Shown: positions 6,104-12,859 of the stretch, piece by piece
Numbering within the stretch: position 1 is the stretch's first letter
Layout of the letters: each line of letters opens with the position of its first letter
Virus record (IMG/VR): IMGVR_UViG_3300021477_000018
Coordinates: 1 to 39,368 of that record
Source: a virus
Reading direction: 5' to 3' (one strand)
Length of the DNA: 39,368 nucleotides
The notes under the pieces: model-generated
What the model saw: the letters and a program-made list of their open reading frames with translations, nothing else
Database searches by the model: none
What the model was told of the DNA's origin: nothing
Position numbers and translations under genes: made by a program

Positions 6104-7264
6104 ATGGCTTTTAAACAACTGTCTCCGATAGCTATCCTAGAAGGCGGAACGAACACCCAATCATTCTTACATGCTTTTGGTGTCGCCTATTATGATGGTG
6201 GAGCTTTAAATAATATCGATCCGGGTACGGCAACCTATGTACTTACCAGTAATGGGACAAGTGCCCCAAGTTTTCAGCCTGTATCATCAAGCGGTGGTGT
6301 CACAACTATCGATGGTAATACTGGTTCAGCTACGCCTTCTACAGGCGTCGTAACTATTTCTGGAGATGGAACTATCGTTACAACTTCAGGAACAAGTTCA
6401 ACGTTAAGTATTACAACAACTGCAGTCCATACAGCAGGTACAAGTTCAGGTACTGCGACCGCATCTTCAAATTCAATTAGTTTTGTTGGTGCAAGTGGTA
6501 TATCAACTTCAGGTTCTGGTTCAACGGTCACCATTACTGGTTCTGGAGTCACACAAGGTATTGTGACATTAGATGGTGGAACTGGTTCTGCTACAGGCAC
6601 AACTGTTACAGTAACAGGAACGGGTCCAATCAGTACATCTGCTACAAGCGCAACATTAACTATTGCAACATCTGCTGCAAGTACAATTACTTCAAGTTCA
6701 GGTACAGCAACAGCAAGTTCAAATAATATCAATATTGTTGGTTCTGGTGATGTATCTACAACTGCCACGGGTGCAACATTAACTATTGCTGGATCTGGAG
6801 CAACTTCATTAATATCTGATTCTGGTACCGCAAGTGTAAGTTCCAATGCGTTTACAATTGCAGGTGGAACGGGTATTACGACAAGTGCGAGCGGATCGAC
6901 AGTAACTATTACTGCATCTGCTTCCAGTGGCTTTTATCCATACACTAATGTGACTGGATCTACGCAGACTATGGCGGTCAATACAGGATATGTATCCAAT
7001 GATGGAGCAACTATTGTGACATTCACGCTACCAACAACTGCATCAGTTGGTCAAGTTGTTGGCATTCAGGGAGCTGGTTCTGGATTATGGACAATAGCTC
7101 AAAACAGTGGGCAAACCATTGCATTTAATGGAGTTACTTCAACTTCTGGGGCAACTGGTTCTGTTTCATCGACAAGCCAATTCGATAATGTTGTGTTGAT
7201 GTGTGTCACTGCAAATAGTGGGTGGGCTGTCAATAATTCAAATGGTAACTTAAGTGTCGTCTAG
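6104..7264 (+). CDS. Repetitive Ser/Thr/Gly-rich fibre-like protein
   Basis: 386 aa. Residues about 60-275 consist of degenerate repeats of roughly 35-40 residues with the pattern SGTATASSNxIxIVGxGxxSTxxxGxTLTIxG, as in beta-solenoid or collagen-free fibre shafts. The C-terminal about 110 residues form a separate beta domain (GQVVGIQGAGSGLWTIAQN) of the type found at fibre tips. Lys, Glu and Arg are almost absent from the shaft. Inferred role: a virion fibre for host attachment. Confidence 0.6.
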   Translation: MAFKQLSPIAILEGGTNTQSFLHAFGVAYYDGGALNNIDPGTATYVLTSNGTSAPSFQPVSSSGGVTTIDGNTGSATPSTGVVTISGDGTIVTTSGTSSTLSITTTAVHTAGTSSGTATASSNSISFVGASGISTSGSGSTVTITGSGVTQGIVTLDGGTGSATGTTVTVTGTGPISTSATSATLTIATSAASTITSSSGTATASSNNINIVGSGDVSTTATGATLTIAGSGATSLISDSGTASVSSNAFTIAGGTGITTSASGSTVTITASASSGFYPYTNVTGSTQTMAVNTGYVSNDGATIVTFTLPTTASVGQVVGIQGAGSGLWTIAQNSGQTIAFNGVTSTSGATGSVSSTSQFDNVVLMCVTANSGWAVNNSNGNLSVV

Positions 7265-7272
7265 GAGACAAT

Positions 7273-8382
7273 ATGGCAACGATAACAAATAGTCTATGTA
7301 CTAATGGTGTAACTACCTCCATTTTAACTGGAACTGGTGCCCTCAACTTAGGCACGAGTGCATCTGCAAATACAACAACCATTGGTAATGTCACTGGTGC
7401 TACTGCTGTTAATATTAATACTGGAACGGCTGGTAGTACTATAACTACTACAAATGGAGTATTTACAGTCGCTACAGGAACAGGAAGTGTTTTAATTTCA
7501 AATGATGCCGCAGCAACCACAGTCAGTGTTGGAACTGGAGGAGGTGTTAAAACGTGTACTTTTGGGTCAACGAATGGTAGTTCTACTACAACAATTGCAG
7601 CAGGAAGTGGGGCGTTAAATATTGGCACAAATGCGTCTGCAAAGACTTTGACCATCGGTAATGTAACTGGTGCTACCGCTGTTAATATTAATACTGGAAC
7701 GGCTGGTAGTACTATAACTACTACAAATGGAGTATTTACAGTCGCTACAGGAACCGGACAGATTTTAATTTCAAATGATTCTGCCACTACCACCGTTAAT
7801 ATTGGAGCTGGTCCAGGAAATAAAACGTGCACTTTTGGTTCAACGAATGGTAGTTCTACTACAACAATTGCAGCAGGAACTGGGGCGTTAAATATTGGCG
7901 CAAATCCTACAGCTAATAATATTAATATAGCTACTGGCGCTGCAGTAAAAACTACTGTATTAGGTTCAACTAATAGTACATCGACCACAACTATTCAAGC
8001 TGGTAGTGGCAAAGTAAATATAACTTCACCAACTGCAACTATTCTTTCAAGTAGTATAGTAACCGCTCCAGTATCATCTGCAACAGCAACAACTGCATTT
8101 GGTACTTCATTGACCGCAGGAACAGCTCTTCAGAATACGACTGGATATAATCTATTAGTTAATGTTTCTGTTAATGTTACAGCAGCAACTACAGCAACTA
8201 TTATTATGGGCGTAGGATCTACAAGTACTCCAACTACAAGTACGGTAGTGGCTTCATTTAGTACGGCAGTTCTTGAACTTATAAGTTTTAGTGCCATAGT
8301 ACCTAATAACTACTATCTATTAGTTAATACCAGTGGAACAATAACTGTTGCTAGTATCACCACACAAGCTTGTCCTATGTAG
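7273..8382 (+). CDS. Fibre-like protein with near-identical 91-residue repeats
   Basis: 369 aa. The shaft is built from repeats of 91 residues: TIGNVTGATAVNINTGTAGS, then TTTNGVFTVATGTG, SNDxAxTTV, TCTFGSTNGSSTTTIAAGxG and ALNIG. There are two almost identical copies and a third, divergent partial copy. The C-terminal about 110 residues are a non-repetitive beta domain ending VASITTQACPM. The architecture fits a trimeric beta-helical fibre whose length can change by repeat gain or loss. It shares modules with the protein at 4588-5382. Confidence 0.6.
   Translation: MATITNSLCTNGVTTSILTGTGALNLGTSASANTTTIGNVTGATAVNINTGTAGSTITTTNGVFTVATGTGSVLISNDAAATTVSVGTGGGVKTCTFGSTNGSSTTTIAAGSGALNIGTNASAKTLTIGNVTGATAVNINTGTAGSTITTTNGVFTVATGTGQILISNDSATTTVNIGAGPGNKTCTFGSTNGSSTTTIAAGTGALNIGANPTANNINIATGAAVKTTVLGSTNSTSTTTIQAGSGKVNITSPTATILSSSIVTAPVSSATATTAFGTSLTAGTALQNTTGYNLLVNVSVNVTAATTATIIMGVGSTSTPTTSTVVASFSTAVLELISFSAIVPNNYYLLVNTSGTITVASITTQACPM
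7381..7761 (+). repeat. Two-copy, 273-bp-period DNA repeat inside the fibre gene
   Basis: Bases from 7381 and from 7654 start the same roughly 108-bp block with only a few substitutions, offset by 273 bp (91 codons, so in frame). The surrounding parts of the unit are also similar but more diverged. Near-identity at silent sites points to a recent duplication or gene conversion. Confidence 0.75.
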
Positions 8383-8391
8383 GGAGTATCA

Positions 8392-8622
8392 ATGACATCC
8401 ACACTATTGGCTATAATATTATCGGCAACATTGACAGGCACAGGAGGAATCGCTTTAAAATATTATTTAGACAGGAGGAATCCAGAAGAAATGCCAACTC
8501 ATGTTGAACATAATTTAGAACAAGTTGTGGGAACTATCATTGAAGATCATGTTAAAAGAAACTCTGAAGATTCTGATACTGAAATAGATATACATGTGCA
8601 TATTCATTCTAAGGAGAAATAA
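8392..8622 (+). CDS. Small membrane-anchored protein
   Basis: 76 aa. Residues 3-25 form one hydrophobic helix (STLLAIILSATLTGTGGIAL) followed by a basic KYYLDRR and a long acidic, His-containing tail ending IDIHVHIHSKEK. Topology: N-terminal anchor with a soluble tail. Together with the next two genes it forms a run of three small membrane proteins at the end of the fibre operon, a common place for lysis (holin or spanin) functions; that is inference. Confidence 0.55.
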   Translation: MTSTLLAIILSATLTGTGGIALKYYLDRRNPEEMPTHVEHNLEQVVGTIIEDHVKRNSEDSDTEIDIHVHIHSKEK

Positions 8623-8623
8623 T

Positions 8624-8794
8624 ATGTGGTCATTAATACATATAGCTATGATGGCAAGTTTAATGCTTGCAGGAGCGATATTTATTCCTGTATTTGTGGT
8701 AGTTGAATCGGCTGAGGTTGCCGTTACCGTTGCAGATGATATAGATACAGATGTAGATCAAGAACTAAAAGGAGATAAAGATGGAAACAAATAA
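8624..8794 (+). CDS. Small membrane protein
   Basis: 56 aa from ATG 8624, chosen because AAGGAGA lies just upstream; an in-frame ATG at 8594 is inside the previous gene and lacks an RBS. Residues 3-31 are hydrophobic (LIHIAMMASLMLAGAIFIPVFVVV), followed by an acidic tail (DDIDTDVDQELKGDKDGNK). Single membrane pass. It overlaps the next gene by 14 nt. Possible holin or pinholin-like protein by size and position only. Confidence 0.5.
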   Translation: MWSLIHIAMMASLMLAGAIFIPVFVVVESAEVAVTVADDIDTDVDQELKGDKDGNK

Positions 8795-8957
8795 TATCAT
8801 CAAGTATACCATCATTGGTTGTGCTTTATTGGTATGTATCAGCTTGAAGTTGTACTTGGGATCAAATCCGGTCGTTAATGATGTAGATACGGCTATAGAA
8901 TCTATCGTTAAAGCAGAATCTGGGTATGATATAACGCCGATTGTAGACGCGGTATAA
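8781..8957 (+). CDS. Small membrane protein
   Basis: 58 aa from ATG 8781, with the RBS AAAGGAGAT ending 6 nt upstream, inside the 3' end of the previous gene. Residues 6-26 (IKYTIIGCALLVCISLKLYL) form one membrane helix, followed by an about 30-residue soluble tail. Not recognised. Last gene of the plus-strand structural operon before a terminator hairpin. Confidence 0.5.
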   Translation: METNNIIKYTIIGCALLVCISLKLYLGSNPVVNDVDTAIESIVKAESGYDITPIVDAV

Positions 8958-9010
8958 TATTAGTTATATGCTTGTTGAGCAATTACATCATAATGATTGC
9001 GCCTTTCATT

Positions 9011-9040
9011 TTAGGGGTCCACTCCACAAGGGCCCCTAAT
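9011..9040. terminator. Terminator hairpin between convergent operons
   Basis: TTAGGGGTCC (9011-9020) pairs with GGGCCCCTAA (9030-9039), a GC-rich stem with an 8-9 nt loop, followed by TTTATAAT on the plus strand. It separates the plus-strand fibre operon from the 3' end of the minus-strand arm and may act in both directions. A weaker hairpin (GCAAT...ATTGC) lies at about 8980-9001. Confidence 0.6.
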
Positions 9041-10180
9041 TTATAATACTACTCTAAACTTACCTTTTTTAGGTTCTTTCTTCTCTTCTTTTTTATCTAC
9101 CAATTGGTTTATCTTCTTGATTTCAGGCTGAAATATTCCTGGATTTTTTTCTATACCCTTCAATATATTATCAACATAGAAATCTTTAGTCTCTTTTGGT
9201 AGATTACCCCATAAACGAGTGGGATTAATAAATCTTTTACCTGCAGCTGCTACAAATTTACCTGGCGTAAACTTCTTAAATAGCCATTTAACTATTTCAG
9301 GGCTTTTATTAAAATCACCTTCAGTTAAAATGCTATGTAGTTTATCTGCTTTACGAAGATTCTTTGACCAAGAAGGAAGTGTTAGGTTTTCTGTAGTTCG
9401 CTGACCATTTTTACCTGCAGCATCAATAACTTTATGCGTTTCTTTTTCAAGAGCTTTCAAATAATCAGGACTGTTATATTCCTTGTAAATATATTGATTA
9501 AGATCTTTCTTAATATTATGAATATCTTCAGCTTTAATTTCATTATTAGAAGCTTCTTTATTCCAATTCTTTAATCTTCTAATAAAAGGGCTTTTACCAG
9601 CAGATCTACGTTGCTCTATCTCCAAAAATTCATGTGTAAGATCTTTTATTTCACCAGCTTCAATCTTATTATGACCTTCTGCCGCAACCTTTTTATAGAG
9701 TTCTTTTTTAACTGGTTGAAAATGCTTTTGAATATTGGCATTCTTTAATGAATCAATTACACCTGGTGCTATAGCACCAGCTATAGTTTGGCCAGTTTCA
9801 CCTAGTCCTAATACTTGAGCAGCACCTCGACCTATATCACTTTTAACGATATTTTTAGCAGCAGAAATAATTCCGTTACCACCTAATGCTGCTGCAACAG
9901 GAACAGTTCCAACAAGATGCTGTCCATATTCTTCTACTTTACCCTTAGGTTTTAAATATTCTTTACCAAGGGCTTGCTCAGCGACATCTCTGACTCCAAC
10001 TGATCTTGGTTTTGATTTGAATTGATTTAAACCTAAAGGATCAGCAACACTATGAGCAACATTTTTCAATAAGCTCTCTGAATTTTCTACAAAATTGACA
10101 AGACCTCCCGTTGCGTTTCTCAGTAATTTACCGCCAAAAGACTCTTTCTCTTTTTTAGGCAATATAACTTTATATGCCAT
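9041..10180 (-). CDS. Probable internal virion (ejection) protein
   Basis: 379 aa, last gene of the long minus-strand arm. An Ala/Gly-rich amphipathic or hydrophobic zone covers about residues 90-145 (VPVAAALGGNGIISAAKNIV, later TIAGAIAPGVI), followed by a highly charged helical C-terminal half ending in a Lys-rich segment (KKEEKKEPKKGKFRVVL). It sits with two Ala/Gln-rich proteins behind the tail genes, like the ejection-protein trio of P22-type phages (gp7, gp16, gp20) that lines the channel for DNA entry. Homology is not claimed; the call rests on composition and position. Confidence 0.5.
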   Translation of the reverse strand: MAYKVILPKKEKESFGGKLLRNATGGLVNFVENSESLLKNVAHSVADPLGLNQFKSKPRSVGVRDVAEQALGKEYLKPKGKVEEYGQHLVGTVPVAAALGGNGIISAAKNIVKSDIGRGAAQVLGLGETGQTIAGAIAPGVIDSLKNANIQKHFQPVKKELYKKVAAEGHNKIEAGEIKDLTHEFLEIEQRRSAGKSPFIRRLKNWNKEASNNEIKAEDIHNIKKDLNQYIYKEYNSPDYLKALEKETHKVIDAAGKNGQRTTENLTLPSWSKNLRKADKLHSILTEGDFNKSPEIVKWLFKKFTPGKFVAAAGKRFINPTRLWGNLPKETKDFYVDNILKGIEKNPGIFQPEIKKINQLVDKKEEKKEPKKGKFRVVL

Positions 10181-10188
10181 AGTAACCC

Positions 10189-11427
10189 CTAAGCTTTAAA
10201 TTTCTTCTTAGTCTCAGTATTTTCTATAACTTTACCACCATTTTGTCGAGCAAACTCCTGAGCTTCTTCAAGTGTTTCAAATTCATGCTCACCTGATTCT
10301 CGATTACCTCGTAATATTTGTTCTTGTCGTTTTTGAATAGAAGGAAGAGCTCGACGTGAAAAATCTTCTGGAAGTTTACCCTCATTTTCTTCTAATATTC
10401 TTTCTTCTTCTTGAAATGGAACTTGAAGAACTTGCGCATGCTTTATAGCATCATTTATACTTTCTTTGCGAGCTTCATAGGTCATAGCCAAAGAAGGCTT
10501 AGCGGACTCTTTAATCTGAACTCTATATTTACTTGGTAGTCCTTTAATAGCATTCGAAGACAAATCAATGTATTGATTAGCTTTGTTCCTAAATTGCTCA
10601 GCTGCCTTACCAGCTTGTGAACGCAAATCTACAAGTCCTCTGGTAGCTCCATTAATACCTTGCACAAGACCTTCTTTTACGGGGTGCCAATCTTCACCAA
10701 TTTCTTCATTTAGAGCTGCCATTTCTTCAGCAAGGATTTGTAATTGAGTTCCTATTGTATAATCTTTTTCAAATTGTTCAGTCAACTTTGAATACTTCTT
10801 ATCAATAGCAGCTTGTTTCTTCTCCTCAAATTCCTCAATCTTTTGCTGCTTTGCAAATTCATGCTGTTCACGTTTAAGATTGTTTGATTCTTGTTTAAGC
10901 GCATTTGCTTGTTCTGCACTACCAAATACAGGAGCTTCATCTGGGCGTCTAAACCTAAATCCGGCTTTACGTAAAGGCTCTAATTCAGCAGCAGCAGCAC
11001 CTTGACCTGACAACTGTTGCATTAATCGACCAATATCTTCTTGATTATTTCTTAGGTGGTTTCGACCTTGATCTAATTCTGATTGGGGCTGACCTTGTAA
11101 ACCTTGCAGCTGACCTGTAGCGCGTTGTTGATGACCTAATTGAGCTAATCCAGCACGTTCTTGTTCACGCTGTGCATGCTGGGCTTCGTTACCTTCATCA
11201 TAAACCAACTGATTTAATATATGTTTTTGCACAGCAGGATCTGAATCATAATAAAGCTCAGCGACTTCTTTAGGTATAACACCTTCTAAACCTTTTAATC
11301 CTTGACGACGGTGCAATTGCTTTAATTTTCCATGTGCATATTGTTCAATACCATTACTTAAACCTTGGCCTAATGCTGTACCGAACTGAGCACCAAAACC
11401 ACCTTGACCTTGTATAATTTGTGCCAT
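10189..11427 (-). CDS. Probable internal virion (ejection) protein, Gln/Glu-rich
   Basis: 412 aa. The N-terminus is Gly/Gln-rich (GQGGFGAQFGTALGQGLSNG), residues 75-150 are Gln-rich helices, about 175-235 form a coiled coil with many Lys and Glu, and the C-terminal 40 residues read as a small separate domain (EFETLEEAQEFARQNGGKVI). Long helical, low-hydrophobicity proteins in this position of podovirus maps are commonly ejected with the genome. Its start is preceded by AAGGAATA. No enzymatic motif seen. Confidence 0.5.
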   Translation of the reverse strand: MAQIIQGQGGFGAQFGTALGQGLSNGIEQYAHGKLKQLHRRQGLKGLEGVIPKEVAELYYDSDPAVQKHILNQLVYDEGNEAQHAQREQERAGLAQLGHQQRATGQLQGLQGQPQSELDQGRNHLRNNQEDIGRLMQQLSGQGAAAAELEPLRKAGFRFRRPDEAPVFGSAEQANALKQESNNLKREQHEFAKQQKIEEFEEKKQAAIDKKYSKLTEQFEKDYTIGTQLQILAEEMAALNEEIGEDWHPVKEGLVQGINGATRGLVDLRSQAGKAAEQFRNKANQYIDLSSNAIKGLPSKYRVQIKESAKPSLAMTYEARKESINDAIKHAQVLQVPFQEEERILEENEGKLPEDFSRRALPSIQKRQEQILRGNRESGEHEFETLEEAQEFARQNGGKVIENTETKKKFKA

Positions 11428-11435
11428 ATTATTCC

Positions 11436-12185
11436 TTAATATTTAGCGCCTAAATAAGCTCCTGCCGCAGTCCCTAAAGCTGGAAGTACTCCATTAATCA
11501 AGTTTTGATATCCAGCTGCTTGTGGTTGATGCATAATATTTTCTACACCACCACTTAAACCACCACTTGCAAGATTATTAAAGTTATTATTTTGCATCTT
11601 TTGTTGGTTTAATCCATATTCATTAGCTTGAGCATTAAGATCAGATTGAAACCCTCGATGTGCTTGTCCTAATGCCGTTGCAAATGCAGGAGATCCTATA
11701 CGACCTCCACCAGCAGATGTAAATCGTTCAGCAAGTGATGCAACGCCATTTTGAAATCCTTCATGAGCTTGATTTGCAAATGGCGCAAACTGCTGTTGAT
11801 ATTGCTGTTGCTGCTGAGCGAGTTGTTGTGGTGTATATGTCTGACCTGGCAATTGTATATTGGGTAATGCCTGATTTAAACGAGCTAAACCAGCATTTTG
11901 ATAGGAAGCTTGTTCAGGACTCAATCTATTCAATGTTTCATTACGTCCTGGAGCTGAATCTAAAAACGTTGCTTGTTGAGGGGCATTAGCTGCGCGTGCA
12001 AGTTGTCCGCCAGCTGCCTGATCTAATTGTTTTTGTGTAGGTTTCAACCCTTTAGATTTTAACGTTTTGACCACTTTTTTAGCTTTACCTTTTTGGCGAG
12101 CTCGGCTAGCTGCTCTAGCTGCTTTAATTGTTGCAGCTGTTCCAGCCAATGCTGCAAGCGTACCTCCAACTAATCCTATAGGCAT
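11436..12185 (-). CDS. Probable internal virion (ejection) protein with membrane-like N-terminus
   Basis: 249 aa. The N-terminus has a Gly/Ala hydrophobic helix (LVGGTLAALAGTAATIKAA) followed by a strongly basic segment (RARQKGKAKKVVK). The middle is Gln-rich (QQLAQQQQQYQQQF) and the C-terminus is a Gly/Ala zipper (GVLPALGTAAGAYLGAKY). This combination of membrane-active ends and a Gln-rich helical body is typical of podovirus ejection proteins that form the trans-envelope conduit. It is followed by two more proteins of the same type. Confidence 0.55.
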   Translation of the reverse strand: MPIGLVGGTLAALAGTAATIKAARAASRARQKGKAKKVVKTLKSKGLKPTQKQLDQAAGGQLARAANAPQQATFLDSAPGRNETLNRLSPEQASYQNAGLARLNQALPNIQLPGQTYTPQQLAQQQQQYQQQFAPFANQAHEGFQNGVASLAERFTSAGGGRIGSPAFATALGQAHRGFQSDLNAQANEYGLNQQKMQNNNFNNLASGGLSGGVENIMHQPQAAGYQNLINGVLPALGTAAGAYLGAKY

Positions 12186-12199
12186 ACTATTCCTTTCTT

Positions 12200-12739
12200 T
12201 TATTCTTTAACATATTCAATAGTTACGATTGTTCGCGTATATGCAGAGTAATCTATTCCAGTTGTAATATAAAAATTAGTATCATCAATAGCCCATTCTA
12301 TATTATCAGTTGCCGATGAGGTAGAAGCATAACTAATACTTATACCAGCCATGGTTGTCGGATTAGTAGCAACTCCATATATATTAACCCATGTTGTTGC
12401 AGCTGTTACATTGATATTATGAGCCATTGATATTGTTGTAGCATTAGGAAGAGCCCCAAAGTTAAGTACGGTACGAAATATTTGGCGTCCATCTGGATTA
12501 GGATTAATCATATCTTGATTGGGGAATAGAACTTGTCCTGTCACAAATTCCTGCAAGAAATATATACCAGATTCCTTCAAATTTAACGCTACGCAAATGT
12601 TATTTATATTTTGGTACAAACGTACAAGAAGCTCTTTAAACTCGGGCTTATTGACATCTACATCTTTCACTTCGGCAACATCAAACACATAGGTTGTAGG
12701 TATAAATAAACCTGTATTATTTTGAAAGTCTGATGACAT
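12200..12739 (-). CDS. Conserved-looking virion structural protein
   Basis: 179 aa. The N-terminal half (GLFIPTTYVFDV, then NKPEFKELLVRLYQNINNI) is a mixed helical domain; the C-terminal half is all-beta (VNIYGVATN... RTIVTIEYVKE). The pattern resembles small structural proteins found next to tail genes of uncultured podoviruses, but I cannot assign a P22 or T7 equivalent. It sits between the large tail protein and the ejection-protein trio, so a tail or internal virion role is likely. Confidence 0.5.
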   Translation of the reverse strand: MSSDFQNNTGLFIPTTYVFDVAEVKDVDVNKPEFKELLVRLYQNINNICVALNLKESGIYFLQEFVTGQVLFPNQDMINPNPDGRQIFRTVLNFGALPNATTISMAHNINVTAATTWVNIYGVATNPTTMAGISISYASTSSATDNIEWAIDDTNFYITTGIDYSAYTRTIVTIEYVKE

Positions 12740-12823
12740 ATTTTATCCCCTTGAATCTCTTACATAAACATATTAGATTAAGTTCATGTTATGAGATTCT
12801 TCGCTGATAACATTCTCCTTTTT

Positions 12824-12859
12824 CATCCGATATACTCATCCTATATCGGGTGTTTTTTT
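12824..12859 (+). terminator. Plus-oriented terminator in a minus-transcribed region
   Basis: CATCCGATATA (12824-12834) pairs with TATATCGGGTG (12842-12852), an 11-bp stem with a 7-nt loop, and is followed by TTTTTTT (12853-12859). The T-run is on the plus strand, opposite to the surrounding genes, so it would stop antisense transcription. On the minus strand it lies just after the stop of the large tail gene, without a T-run. Confidence 0.6.

Noticed and set aside
7230-7988. 252-aa minus-strand frame (Val/Pro-rich)
   Set aside because: A shadow of the repetitive fibre gene; its composition is the antisense of Gly/Thr/Asn codons. The same applies to 4755-5162 and 6274-6846.
7236-8050. CRISPR-like or satellite array
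   Set aside because: The repeats are long, in frame, have no unique spacers and encode the repeated beta modules of a fibre protein.
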